Assembly (NCBI RefSeq): GCF_900104355.1
Contig: NZ_FNIY01000011.1
Location: 62,001 to 126,000, forward strand
Reading direction: 5' to 3'
From: Phyllobacterium sp. OV277
Lineage (GTDB): Bacteria > Pseudomonadota > Alphaproteobacteria > Rhizobiales > Rhizobiaceae
Length of the DNA: 64,000 bases
This document shows positions 46,587-55,976 of the stretch, one piece after another (position 1 is the stretch's first letter; each line of letters starts with the position of its first letter). A model generated the notes under the pieces. It was given only the letters and a program-made list of their open reading frames with translations. It did not search any database and was not told the DNA's origin. A program made the translations under genes and the position numbers.

Positions 46587-47160
46587 GCATTTGACCTGTT
46601 ATTCACGATGGAGTTTGGCTGATGTTCAAAAAGGCGGGACAACATAACATACAGGATTTTTCCAATCGGCAAATCACAACAAGGAATGGACCCATTTTTG
46701 TCCGTAGCCCCGAAACAAAGTTTGCAGTGTCTTGAAGCGGTCTTTCGAGCCGACAGTTTCCTTATCTTTTAGTCTTATATCAGATAGCAAGACAGCCAGC
46801 TCTGCTCACTAGTGCTAAAATCTGAACAGCATCCGAAACGCTTCGATAACCAAATTTCAATTTTGATGAAAAATCTCGAAACAGGTGGTGCGATAGCGCA
46901 TGAACGACGATTTTTGATCAGAAAAAGGCGAGAATTGGCCCGGCGGTCCACATCATGCACATTTTTTTTGACGTTTTCGTAAAATTGGCTTCTACGCCAA
47001 ACAGCCTGAAAATGCTGCTTATTCCCGCTCTTAACTCGATTTAGGTCATTTCGACGACTCGCACAATTCGCATAATTCGGAAAATCGACGGCTTGCGTTT
47101 GGCCAAATTTTGGCTTTTGTTCATGCCTTCATAATTCTTCAAAGGGGAAGGACTAAAAAA
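46587..47160. other. 574-bp intergenic region before the oppA cluster
   Basis: This AT-rich stretch holds no gene I can support. A T8 run (46962-46969) merges into TTGACG, with a poor -10 (TCTACG) 17 bp later, a weak promoter candidate. TTTGGCCAAA (47098-47107) is a perfect 10-bp palindrome 53 bp before oppA1. The length suggests a long 5' leader for oppA1, where small-RNA control would be possible. Confidence 0.5.
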
Positions 47161-48756
47161 ATGTCATTTATGAAACTCAATCTCCGTGCGGCACTGCTGC
47201 TTGGATCGCTGATGATAGGCGCAAGCCCGGCACTGGCTGAGACCGTGCTGCATCGCGGCAACAGCGGTGAACCGCAGACGCTTGATCAGGCACAGACCTC
47301 GATTGATATCGAGGCATTCATCGTCAAGGACCTCTATGAAGGCCTGACGATTTATGATGCCAACGGCAAGATTGTTCCGGGCACAGCCGAAAGCTGGAAA
47401 GTTTCCGATGATGGCACAGTTTACACCTTCAAGCTGCGCGACAAGGCCAACTGGTCCGATGGCACCCCTGTAACAGCCGAAGATTTTGTCTTCTCGATGC
47501 GCCGCGTCGAAGACCCCAAGACCGCTGCCGGTTATGCCAACATTCTTTATCCGATCAAGAATGCCGAAAAGGTCAACAAGGGTAATGCAAAGCTTGAAGA
47601 ACTTGGCGTAAAGGCAATTGATGCCAAGACTCTTGAAATCACGCTCGAACGTCCAACCCCGTTCTTTATCGAGCTGCTTTCGCACCAGACCGCACTGCCA
47701 ATCAACAAGGCAAGCTTTGAAAAGAATGGTGCTGATTTCGTCAAACCGGGCAAGCTGGTTGGCAATGGCGCATTCAAGCTGCTTGAGCATGTACCGAACG
47801 ACCATCTGACCGCTGCCAAGAACGAGAATTATTGGGACGCGGCAAACGTCAAATTGGACAAGGTGATTTTCTATCCTCTGGAAGATCAGGCGGCAGCCGT
47901 CCGACGATACGAAGCAGGTGAACTCGACCTCGTTTACAACTTCTCTTCTGACCAGATCGAGCGCATGCGCGCTGCCAATGCCAAGCAGGTCCACGTGACC
48001 CCGGCGATGGCGACCTATTACTACCCCTTCGATACACGTACCGCGCCATTCGATGATGTTCGCGTTCGCCGCGCTCTTTCCATGGCCGTTGACCGCGACT
48101 TCCTCGCCAAGGACATCTATAACGGCACCAAACTGCCTGTCTATTCTCTGGTTCCTCCGGGCATGGAAAATTACGGCGAGCCATCCAAGGCCGATTTTGC
48201 CGACCTGTCACAGCTTGATCGCGATGATCAGGCCGTCAAGTTGTTGAAGGAAGCGGGCTTTGGCGAAGGCGGCAAGCCGCTCAACATCGAAATCCGTTAC
48301 AACACCAACCCGAACCACGAGCGTGTGGCAACGGCGGTTGCTGATATGTGGAAGAAGACATTGGGCGCCAATGTGACGCTGATGAATCTCGATATCTCAT
48401 CGCACTACGCCTATCTGCAGGAAGGCGGCAAATTCAACGTTGCCCGTGCAGGCTGGACAGCCGACTATGCGGACCCGGAAAACTTCCTCAACCTCAATGT
48501 CAGCAGCAACAAGACTTTCAACTATGGCCATTATTCCAATCCGGAATTCGATGCGCTGATGAAGAAATCCTATGAAGAGCGCAATCCGGCAGAACGCTCG
48601 AAGATTCTGCATGCAGCAGAAGCGTTGATCATGCGCGACCAGCCGATTGCGCCTTTGATGAATGACGCCAACCTTTGGCTCGTGGCCGACAAGGTCAAGG
48701 GCTGGGGCGATAACCCCAACAACGAACATCTGAGCAAATACCTCAGCGTTGAATAG
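47161..48756 (+). CDS. oppA: Oligopeptide ABC transporter binding protein, copy 1
   Basis: A 531-residue periplasmic binding protein of the DppA/OppA family (SBP_bac_5). A signal peptide (~1-25, cleaved at ALA-E) precedes VLHRGNSGEPQTLDQAQTSI, EAFIVKDLYEGLTIYDANG, and a ligand-binding core with PFIELL.. and PVYSLVPPGMENYGEPS. The frame is open upstream to 47110; ATG 47161 gives the clean signal peptide. It is the first of four tandem paralogs and is followed by a strong terminator, so it is probably made in excess of the transporter. Confidence 0.92.
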   Translation: MSFMKLNLRAALLLGSLMIGASPALAETVLHRGNSGEPQTLDQAQTSIDIEAFIVKDLYEGLTIYDANGKIVPGTAESWKVSDDGTVYTFKLRDKANWSDGTPVTAEDFVFSMRRVEDPKTAAGYANILYPIKNAEKVNKGNAKLEELGVKAIDAKTLEITLERPTPFFIELLSHQTALPINKASFEKNGADFVKPGKLVGNGAFKLLEHVPNDHLTAAKNENYWDAANVKLDKVIFYPLEDQAAAVRRYEAGELDLVYNFSSDQIERMRAANAKQVHVTPAMATYYYPFDTRTAPFDDVRVRRALSMAVDRDFLAKDIYNGTKLPVYSLVPPGMENYGEPSKADFADLSQLDRDDQAVKLLKEAGFGEGGKPLNIEIRYNTNPNHERVATAVADMWKKTLGANVTLMNLDISSHYAYLQEGGKFNVARAGWTADYADPENFLNLNVSSNKTFNYGHYSNPEFDALMKKSYEERNPAERSKILHAAEALIMRDQPIAPLMNDANLWLVADKVKGWGDNPNNEHLSKYLSVE

Positions 48757-48764
48757 CAAAGTCT

Positions 48765-48804
48765 GACGCGCAATCTGCACTCGCAGGTTGCGCGTCTTTC
48801 ATTT
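48765..48804 (+). terminator. Strong intrinsic terminator after oppA copy 1
   Basis: GACGCGCAATCTGC (48765-48778) pairs with GCAGGTTGCGCGTC (48783-48796) as a 14-bp stem with one wobble and a tetraloop ACTC, followed by TTTCATTT. It would end or attenuate transcription between oppA copies 1 and 2. Confidence 0.85.
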
Positions 48805-48947
48805 GCCCGGCTCGTTATGTGCCACTTTTCCGACCGCAAAATCAAAAACCTGATCGACCCGCCGCTATTCTTTCACCGGATAGTGAACGGGAAAACATTG
48901 CCATTTCATACCGATCACTGACCAATCATTGGTGAGGAGACAGCCAG

Positions 48948-50546
48948 ATGACGTTTGTAAAGTTCAATTTTACCGCCGCATTGCTTGCCGGATCGCTTCT
49001 TCTGGCTGCCAGCCCGGCGCTTGCCGAAGCTGTTCTGCACCGTGGCAATAGCGGTGAACCGCAAACGCTCGACCCGTCGCAAACATCGCTTGAAATCGAG
49101 GCGTTCATCCTGAAAGACCTCTATGAGGGTCTGACAAGCTATGATCCCGCTGGCAAGATCGTTCCGGGCGCTGCCGAAAGCTGGACCGTCTCTGATGACG
49201 GTACTGTTTACACGTTCAAGATCAGAGCCAATGCCAACTGGTCCGACGGATCGCCCGTCACCGCGGATGATTTCATTTTCTCGTTCAAACGCGTCGAAGA
49301 GCCAAAGACGGCTGCTGGCTACGCCAATATGCTTTATCCGATCAAAAATGCCGAAAAGATCAACAAGGGCGAACTTCCCATCGACCAGATGGGCATGAAG
49401 GCAATCGATGCCAAAACCCTTGAGATCACGCTGGAACGGTCAACACCGTTCTTCGTCGAATTGCTGGCGCACCAGACCGCGCTGCCGGTTAACAAGGCCA
49501 GTCTTGAAAAGAACGGCGCCGAATTCATCAAACCAGGCAAACTCGTCTCCAATGGAGCGTTCCAGCTCGCTGAACACGTACAGAATGATCACCTGACCGC
49601 AGCCAAGAACCCGCATTATTGGGGTGCGGCGGATGTGAAACTCGACAAGGTGATCTTCAATCCGACCGAAGATCAGGCAGCAGCCGTGCGGCGCTTCGAA
49701 GCCAAGGAACTGGACCTTGTCTACAATTTCTCCGCCGACCAGATCGAACGGCTGCGCGCATCCATGGGTGATCAGGTTCGTATCACTCCGGCGCTGTCGA
49801 CCTATTTCTATTCATTTGACACCCGCGTTGAACCCTTCAGCGATGTGCGTGTGCGCCGCGCACTGTCCATGACCATCGATCGCGATTTCCTGTCGAAGGA
49901 AATCTACAAGGGTGCCCAGCTTCCCGCCTATTCCCTCGTACCGCTCGGCATTGCCAGTTACGGCGAACCGGCCAAATCCGATTTTGCCGACATGTCGCAG
50001 CTTGATCGCGAAGATAAGGCACTGGAGCTGATGAAAGAGGCAGGTTATGGCGAGGGCGGCAAGCCGCTCAATATCGAAATCCGCTACAACACAAATCCCA
50101 ACCATGAACGCGTTGCCATCGCGGTTGCGGATATGTGGAAAAAGGCATTCGGTGCCACTGTCACCCTGCTGCAGAACGACGTCAGCGCCCACTACGCTTA
50201 CCTGAAAGAGGGCGGCAAATTCAACGTGGCCCGCGCCGGCTGGACGGCTGATTATGCCGATGCAGAGAACTTCATGGTCATTAATCTGAGCACCAATACC
50301 ACGTTCAATTATGGCCGCTGGAACAACCCGGAATTCGATGCCCTTGTCAAAAAGTCCTATGACGAAAAAGACCCGGCTGCCCGCTCCAAAATCCTGCATG
50401 AAGCCGAAGCCTTGGTACTGCGCGAACAGCCCGTCGCGCCGATGATGAATTTTGGCCAGCTCTGGCTTGTCTCCAACCGGGTGAAGGGTTGGGCAGATAA
50501 CGGCACCAACGATCACCTCAGCAAATACCTTAGCCTTGAACAGTAA
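48948..50546 (+). CDS. oppA: Oligopeptide ABC transporter binding protein, copy 2
   Basis: A 532-residue paralog of copy 1. The signal peptide is MTFVKFNFTAALLAGSLLLA and the mature start is EAVLHRGNSGEPQTL. It diverges most in the ligand-facing part (TSYDPAGKI, IRANANWSDGSPVTADDFIF, ENFMVINLSTNTTFNYGRW) and in the C-terminus (MNFGQLWLVSNRVKGWADNG). It is preceded by a terminator and its own 140-bp leader, so it may have its own promoter. Gene order suggests it shares the OppBCDF membrane complex. Confidence 0.92.
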   Translation: MTFVKFNFTAALLAGSLLLAASPALAEAVLHRGNSGEPQTLDPSQTSLEIEAFILKDLYEGLTSYDPAGKIVPGAAESWTVSDDGTVYTFKIRANANWSDGSPVTADDFIFSFKRVEEPKTAAGYANMLYPIKNAEKINKGELPIDQMGMKAIDAKTLEITLERSTPFFVELLAHQTALPVNKASLEKNGAEFIKPGKLVSNGAFQLAEHVQNDHLTAAKNPHYWGAADVKLDKVIFNPTEDQAAAVRRFEAKELDLVYNFSADQIERLRASMGDQVRITPALSTYFYSFDTRVEPFSDVRVRRALSMTIDRDFLSKEIYKGAQLPAYSLVPLGIASYGEPAKSDFADMSQLDREDKALELMKEAGYGEGGKPLNIEIRYNTNPNHERVAIAVADMWKKAFGATVTLLQNDVSAHYAYLKEGGKFNVARAGWTADYADAENFMVINLSTNTTFNYGRWNNPEFDALVKKSYDEKDPAARSKILHEAEALVLREQPVAPMMNFGQLWLVSNRVKGWADNGTNDHLSKYLSLEQ

Positions 50547-50606
50547 CCGCTTGGCCGCTGCGCTATGCGCAACGTGTTTGGATAAAGAGTGAAAGGACGG
50601 TCGACG

Positions 50607-52199
50607 ATGTCTGTGAAATTCAATTTACGTGTTGCGGCGCTGTTGGGCACGTTGATGCTCGCTGCAAGTCCCGCCCTTGCCGAAGTGGTTCTGCATCGTG
50701 GTAATAGCGGTGAGCCCAATACGCTCGATCAGGCACAGACATCCATCGATATTGAAGCTTTCATCGTCAAGGACCTTTATGAAGGGCTGACAATCTACGA
50801 CGCCAGCGGCAAGATTGTTCCCGGTGCAGCGGAAAGCTGGAAAGTCTCTGACGATGGCACTGTTTACACCTTCAAGCTGCGCGACAGGGCCAACTGGTCT
50901 GACGGCACGCCGGTTACGGCTGAGGATTTCGTCTTCTCCTATCACCGCATCGAAGACCCGAAGACAGCGGCCAAATACGCCAATATTCTCTACCCGATCA
51001 AAAATGCCGAAAAGATCAACAAGGGTGAAATGCCCATTGATCAGCTTGGCGTGAAGGCTGTTGATGCGAAGACGCTCGAAGTCACATTGGAGCGGTCAAC
51101 ACCCTTCTTTCTGGAACTGCTGGCACACCAGACTGCGCTCCCGATCAATAAGGCGAGTTTCGAAAAGAACGGTGCTGATTTCGTCAAACCGGGCAAGCTG
51201 GTCAGCAATGGCGCTTTCAAGCTGCTTGAGCACGTGCCGAATGACCATCTGACTGCTGGAAAGAACCCCGAATATTGGGACGCTGCCAGCGTCAAGCTCG
51301 ACAAGGTGGTTTTCTATCCAACCGAGGATGATGCGGCGGCGCTTCGGCGTTTTGAAGCCAAGGAAATGGATATCGTCTTCAATTTCTCGGCGGATCAGAT
51401 CGCACGCCTGCGCAAATCATGGGGTGAGCAGGTTCATATTTCACCGCGTCTTGGAACCTATTATTACGCCTTTGACTCGCGCACCGAGCCATTCAATGAT
51501 GTTCGTGTGCGCAATGCGCTGTCCATGGCAATCGACCGCGATTTCCTAGCCAATGAAATTTACAGCGGTGCACAGCTGCCAGCCTATTCCGTTGTCGCTC
51601 CGGGTATCGCCAGTTATGGCGAGCCGGAAAAGCCGGCTTTTGCCGGCATGTCCCAGTTGGATCGTGACGACAAGGCAGTCGCTCTGATGAAGGAAGCCGG
51701 GTATGGTCAAGGTGGCAAACCGCTGAACATTGAAATCCGCTACAACACCAATGCCAACCACGAGCGTATCGCCACTGCGGTTGCTGATAATTGGAAGAAA
51801 ACCTTCGGCGCCAACGTCACCCTGATGAACCTCGATGTGTCATCCCACTACGCCTACCTGCAGGAGGGCGGCAAGTTCAACGTCGCGCGGGCCGGATGGA
51901 TTGCTGATTACGCCGATGCTGAAACCTTCCTCGCGCTCCACATGAGCACCAACAAAACCTTCAATTACGGACATTACAACAATCCGGAATATGACGCGCT
52001 GATGAAGAAATCCTACGACGAGCGCGATCCGGTGGCCCGTTCCAAAATCATGCACGAGGCGGAAGCCCTGCTGGCGCGCGACCAACCAACCACCACACTG
52101 ATGAACAGTGCCAACCTCTGGCTTATCGCCAGCAAAGTCAAAGGCTGGATTGATAATGCGCCAAACGAACATCTGAGCAAATTTCTGAGCCTTGAATAG
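50607..52199 (+). CDS. oppA: Oligopeptide ABC transporter binding protein, copy 3
   Basis: A 530-residue paralog. It starts at ATG 50607 (MSVKFNLRVAALLGTLML), preceded by GAAAGGACGG; the leader is nearly the same as that of copy 4. Marker differences are YHRIEDPKTAAKYANILYPI, LLARDQPTTTLMNSANLWLI and ADNWKKTFGAN, where copies 1, 2 and 4 have ADMWKK. Copies 3 and 4 are the closest pair. Confidence 0.92.
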   Translation: MSVKFNLRVAALLGTLMLAASPALAEVVLHRGNSGEPNTLDQAQTSIDIEAFIVKDLYEGLTIYDASGKIVPGAAESWKVSDDGTVYTFKLRDRANWSDGTPVTAEDFVFSYHRIEDPKTAAKYANILYPIKNAEKINKGEMPIDQLGVKAVDAKTLEVTLERSTPFFLELLAHQTALPINKASFEKNGADFVKPGKLVSNGAFKLLEHVPNDHLTAGKNPEYWDAASVKLDKVVFYPTEDDAAALRRFEAKEMDIVFNFSADQIARLRKSWGEQVHISPRLGTYYYAFDSRTEPFNDVRVRNALSMAIDRDFLANEIYSGAQLPAYSVVAPGIASYGEPEKPAFAGMSQLDRDDKAVALMKEAGYGQGGKPLNIEIRYNTNANHERIATAVADNWKKTFGANVTLMNLDVSSHYAYLQEGGKFNVARAGWIADYADAETFLALHMSTNKTFNYGHYNNPEYDALMKKSYDERDPVARSKIMHEAEALLARDQPTTTLMNSANLWLIASKVKGWIDNAPNEHLSKFLSLE

Positions 52200-52262
52200 C
52201 AACCGCTGCACGCCGTGCCTTAGGCAGCGTGTTCAGATAGAGAAGAGAAAGGACGGTAGACG

Positions 52263-53858
52263 ATGTCTGTGAAGTTCAATTTACGTGTCGCGGCGCTCTT
52301 GGGCGGGCTTATGCTGACGGCCAGTCCGGCCCTGGCTGAAGCGGTTCTGCATCGCGGCAATGCGGGCGAGCCCAACACGCTTGATCAGGCGCAGACATCC
52401 ATCGATATTGAAGCCTTTGTGGTGAAGGACCTTTATGAAGGTCTGACCGTTTATGACGCCCACGGCGCTATCATACCGGGTGCGGCGGAAAGCTGGAAAG
52501 TCTCCGACGATGGCACCGTCTATACGTTCAAATTGCGCGCCAATGCCAACTGGTCCGATGGCACGCCGGTGACCGCAGAAGATTTCGTGTTCTCCTACCG
52601 CCGTATCGAAGACCCGAAAACAGCGGCGAAATACGCCAACATTCTCTATCCGATCAAAAATGCTGAAAAGATCAACAAGGGTGAACTACCCACTGACCAG
52701 CTCGGCGTGAAAGCTGTCGACGCCAAGACCGTCGAGATCACACTGGAACGTGCGACGCCCTTCTTTATCCAGTTGATGGCGCACCAGACGGCGCTGCCCA
52801 TCAGCAAGGCCAGTTACGAAAAGAATGGTCCTGATTTCGTCAAGCCCGGCAAGATGGTTTCAAACGGCGCGTTTGAACTTGTCGACCATGTGCTGAACGA
52901 CCATCTGACTGTCGCAAAGAACCCCGATTACTGGGATGCGGCCAACGTCAAACTGGACAAGGTCATCTTCTATCCGCTGGAGGATGATGCGGCGGCAGTC
53001 CGGCGCTTCGAGGCGGGCGAATTGGATACAGTCTATAATTTCTCGGCTGACCAGATCGAACGGTTACGCAAATCATGGGGTGATCAGGTTCACGTCACAC
53101 CAGCGCTGGCGACGTATTACTATGCGTTCGACAGCCGCACCGAACCGTTCAACGATGTTCGTGTACGCAACGCGCTTTCCATGTCTATTGATCGCGATTT
53201 CCTTACCAAGGAAATCTATAGCGGCGCGCAATTGCCAACCTATTCGCTCGTCCCTCCGGGGCTTGCCACCTATGGCGAACCATCCAAAGCTGCTTACGCC
53301 GACATGTCGCAGCTGGACCGCGACGACAAGGCCGCCTCCCTGATGAAAGAGGCTGGCTACGGCGAAGGCGGCAAGCCGCTCAATATCGAAATCCGCTATA
53401 ATACCAATGCCAATCATGAGCGGGTTGCCACGGCTGTTGCCGATATGTGGAAAAAGGCATTCGGCGCGAAGGTCACTCTGATGAACCTCGATGTGTCATC
53501 GCATTATGCCTACCTGCAGGAGGGCGGCAAGTTCAACGTCGCCCGGGCCAGCTGGTTCGCGGATTATGCCGACGCTGAAAACTTCCTTGCCCTGAATGTC
53601 AGCAGCAACAAGACATTCAACTATGGCCACTACAACAATCCGGAATATGACGCGCTGATGAAAAAGTCCTATGACGAGCGCGATCCTGATGTCAGGTCAA
53701 AAATCATGCATGAGGCGGAAGCCCTGCTGACCCGCGATGAGCCCATCGCATCGCTGATGAACAGTGCCAATCTCTGGCTGATTTCCAAAAAGGTCAAAGG
53801 CTGGGGCGACAATCCAACCAACGAACACCTGAGCAAATATCTGAGCCTTGCGGAATAA
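52263..53858 (+). CDS. oppA: Oligopeptide ABC transporter binding protein, copy 4
   Basis: A 531-residue paralog, very similar to copy 3, including the first ten residues (MSVKFNLRVA) and the leader GAGAAGAGAAAGGACGG. Specific changes are VDHVLNDHLTVAKNPDYW, ARASWFADYADAENFLALNV and TRDEPIASLMNSANLWLISK. It is followed by oppB after 70 bp. A recent tandem duplication of copies 3 and 4 is likely. Confidence 0.92.
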   Translation: MSVKFNLRVAALLGGLMLTASPALAEAVLHRGNAGEPNTLDQAQTSIDIEAFVVKDLYEGLTVYDAHGAIIPGAAESWKVSDDGTVYTFKLRANANWSDGTPVTAEDFVFSYRRIEDPKTAAKYANILYPIKNAEKINKGELPTDQLGVKAVDAKTVEITLERATPFFIQLMAHQTALPISKASYEKNGPDFVKPGKMVSNGAFELVDHVLNDHLTVAKNPDYWDAANVKLDKVIFYPLEDDAAAVRRFEAGELDTVYNFSADQIERLRKSWGDQVHVTPALATYYYAFDSRTEPFNDVRVRNALSMSIDRDFLTKEIYSGAQLPTYSLVPPGLATYGEPSKAAYADMSQLDRDDKAASLMKEAGYGEGGKPLNIEIRYNTNANHERVATAVADMWKKAFGAKVTLMNLDVSSHYAYLQEGGKFNVARASWFADYADAENFLALNVSSNKTFNYGHYNNPEYDALMKKSYDERDPDVRSKIMHEAEALLTRDEPIASLMNSANLWLISKKVKGWGDNPTNEHLSKYLSLAE

Positions 53859-53928
53859 TGAGCCGGGTCCAATAGAGTGAGTAGGTGCAGCTACTGCGGA
53901 AGCTGCACAGAAGAGAGAGTATATCTCC

Positions 53929-54852
53929 ATGTTTCATTTCGTCCTTCGCCGACTGGCGAGTGCGGTGCCGACATTGTTTATAGTCGTCACCATTTCGTTC
54001 TTCCTGATGCGGTTTGCACCGGGCGGTCCCTTCAACCTTGAAAGACCGCTGCCGCCAGCGACGATGGAAAACCTGATGAAGGCTTACCATCTGGATCAGC
54101 CGCTCTGGAACCAGTATCTGCAATATCTCAAAAATGCAGTGACCGGCGATTTTGGACCGAGCTATATCTATAAGGACAATACGATTGCCGAGCTGATCGG
54201 CAAGGGTCTGCCTTACTCGGTGGAACTCGGCTTTTATGCCCTGCTGCTCGCGCTCTTCGGCGGCGTTATTGTTGGAACGATCGCCGCTTTGCGGCAGAAC
54301 AGCATTCTCGATTTCCTGATCATGTCCGTCGCAACCATCGGCGTGACCGTTCCTAACTTCGTTGTCGGTCCGGTGCTGACATTGATCTTTGCCGTGCTTT
54401 TGTCTCTCTTGCCTGCGGGCGGTTGGGGCGATGGCTCATGGCGCTTCCTCATTCTACCGATGATCGCTCTAGCATTGCCGCAGCTTGCGGTGTTTGCCCG
54501 CCTCACGCGTGGCTCGATGATTGAAGGTCTGCACACGGATCACATCCGCACGGCACGCGCCTACGGCTTGCCGCCAAGGACAGTCGTGATCACCCATGCG
54601 ATGCGCGGCGCGCTGCTGCCTGTTGTCTCTTATCTCGCGCCCTGCGCTGCTGCCTTGCTGACCGGTTCTGCCGTGGTCGAAACCATTTTCACCATTCCCG
54701 GCGTCGGTCGCTACTTCGTGCTGGGCGCTATCAATCGCGATTATACGCTTGTGATGGGAACCGTGGTTCTCGTGGCGATTTTCGTTATCGTTTTCAATCT
54801 CGTGGTCGATATTCTGTACGGCCTTCTTGATCCGAGGGTTCGCCATGACTGA
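53929..54852 (+). CDS. oppB: Oligopeptide ABC transporter permease OppB
   Basis: A 307-residue inner-membrane permease with six membrane segments. Family features are FVLRRLASAVPTLFIVVTIS at the N-terminus, VTVPNFVVGPVLTLIFAVLL, and the EAA-type loop TDHIRTARAYGLPPRTVVIT (~203-222). GSAVVETIFTIPGVGRYFVL is a further OppB hallmark. It forms the pore with OppC. The stop overlaps the oppC start by 8 bp. Confidence 0.94.
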   Translation: MFHFVLRRLASAVPTLFIVVTISFFLMRFAPGGPFNLERPLPPATMENLMKAYHLDQPLWNQYLQYLKNAVTGDFGPSYIYKDNTIAELIGKGLPYSVELGFYALLLALFGGVIVGTIAALRQNSILDFLIMSVATIGVTVPNFVVGPVLTLIFAVLLSLLPAGGWGDGSWRFLILPMIALALPQLAVFARLTRGSMIEGLHTDHIRTARAYGLPPRTVVITHAMRGALLPVVSYLAPCAAALLTGSAVVETIFTIPGVGRYFVLGAINRDYTLVMGTVVLVAIFVIVFNLVVDILYGLLDPRVRHD

Positions 54853-55975
54853 TGTGTCCACAACAATCATCCCAGAGGAAGAATCCAAGGGACGCAGCCT
54901 GTTTCAGCTGGCGACACTCCGCTTCCGCCGCAACCGAGCAGCGATGGCTGGTTGCGTCATGCTGTTCTTCATCACCATCTTTTCGTTCTTCGGACCGTAT
55001 TTCCTGACCCACACCTATGATCAGGTTTTCTCGTCCTATGTCACGATCCCGCCAAGCGTCGAGCCGCTTCCAAAGGCAGATACGCTCGGCGATGTCATGA
55101 AGGGCGTCGCAAGCCGCGCCAAGGTGGAGCTGAGGGAGTTTGCCGTCAGCGGCAATACATTCACGGCGACCATCCATTCGGATCAGACCATTGATCCGCG
55201 CACGACGCGCTATTTTGATCGTGCAAACGAGTTCGACGATACGCAGGTTGCCGCCACGGAAGATGATGGCAAGACCCTGAAACTCTCAGGCAACGTCAAC
55301 CGCGAATACTTCTTCTTCGGCACCGACGCCAATGGCCGCGATATGCTGGCTCGTGTCATGCTCGGCGGACAAATCTCGCTGGCTGTTGGCTTTCTCGCCA
55401 GTCTTGTCTCACTTGCTGTGGGCGTCACCTATGGGGCGATCTCGGGTTATCTCGGCGGCCGCGTCGACAATGTGATGATGCGCCTTATCGAAATTCTTTA
55501 TTCACTGCCCTTCGTGTTTCTCGTCGTGGTTCTCGTCGTCTTCTTCGGGCGAAGTTTTATCCTGATCTTTCTGGTGATCGGTGCGGTGGAATGGCTTGAT
55601 ATGGCACGTATTGTGCGCGGTCAGACCCTTGCACTCAAACGCCGGGAATTCATCGGAGCGGCGCAGGCCTTGGGGTTAACAGACTGGCAGATTATCCGCC
55701 GTCATATCATCCCCAATACAATTGGTCCGGTTATCGTGTTCGTTACGGTCGTGGTGCCGAAAGTCATTCTTCTGGAAAGTTTTCTGTCCTTCCTCGGTCT
55801 TGGTGTTCAGGCACCCCTGACCAGTTGGGGCGCACTGATTTCCGAAGGCGCAAACAAGATGCAGTCCGCACCCTGGTTGCTGATTTTCCCTGCCATTTTC
55901 TTTGTTATCACCCTGTTCTCGCTGAACTTCATCGGTGATGGCCTGCGTGATGCTCTCGACCCGAAGGACCGCTAA
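54845..55975 (+). CDS. oppC: Oligopeptide ABC transporter permease OppC, with enlarged periplasmic loop
   Basis: A 376-residue permease. The first membrane helix (~33-53) is followed by about 100 residues of polar sequence (VFSSYVTIPPSVEPLPKADT to VNREYFFFGTDANGRDML), where usual OppC has ~25-30. Then come five helices and the loop RREFIGAAQALGLTDWQIIR (EAA motif). The C-terminus (GDGLRDALDPKDR) is the standard OppC end. The insert would face the periplasm and could help dock binding proteins. ATG 54845 lies inside the oppB end. Confidence 0.93.
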   Translation: MTDVSTTIIPEEESKGRSLFQLATLRFRRNRAAMAGCVMLFFITIFSFFGPYFLTHTYDQVFSSYVTIPPSVEPLPKADTLGDVMKGVASRAKVELREFAVSGNTFTATIHSDQTIDPRTTRYFDRANEFDDTQVAATEDDGKTLKLSGNVNREYFFFGTDANGRDMLARVMLGGQISLAVGFLASLVSLAVGVTYGAISGYLGGRVDNVMMRLIEILYSLPFVFLVVVLVVFFGRSFILIFLVIGAVEWLDMARIVRGQTLALKRREFIGAAQALGLTDWQIIRRHIIPNTIGPVIVFVTVVVPKVILLESFLSFLGLGVQAPLTSWGALISEGANKMQSAPWLLIFPAIFFVITLFSLNFIGDGLRDALDPKDR

Positions 55976-55976
55976 A

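Noticed and set aside
46775-46960. 61-codon minus-strand ORF in the long gap before oppA
   Set aside because: It has no ribosome site, an odd composition and no motif; I treat the gap as non-coding.
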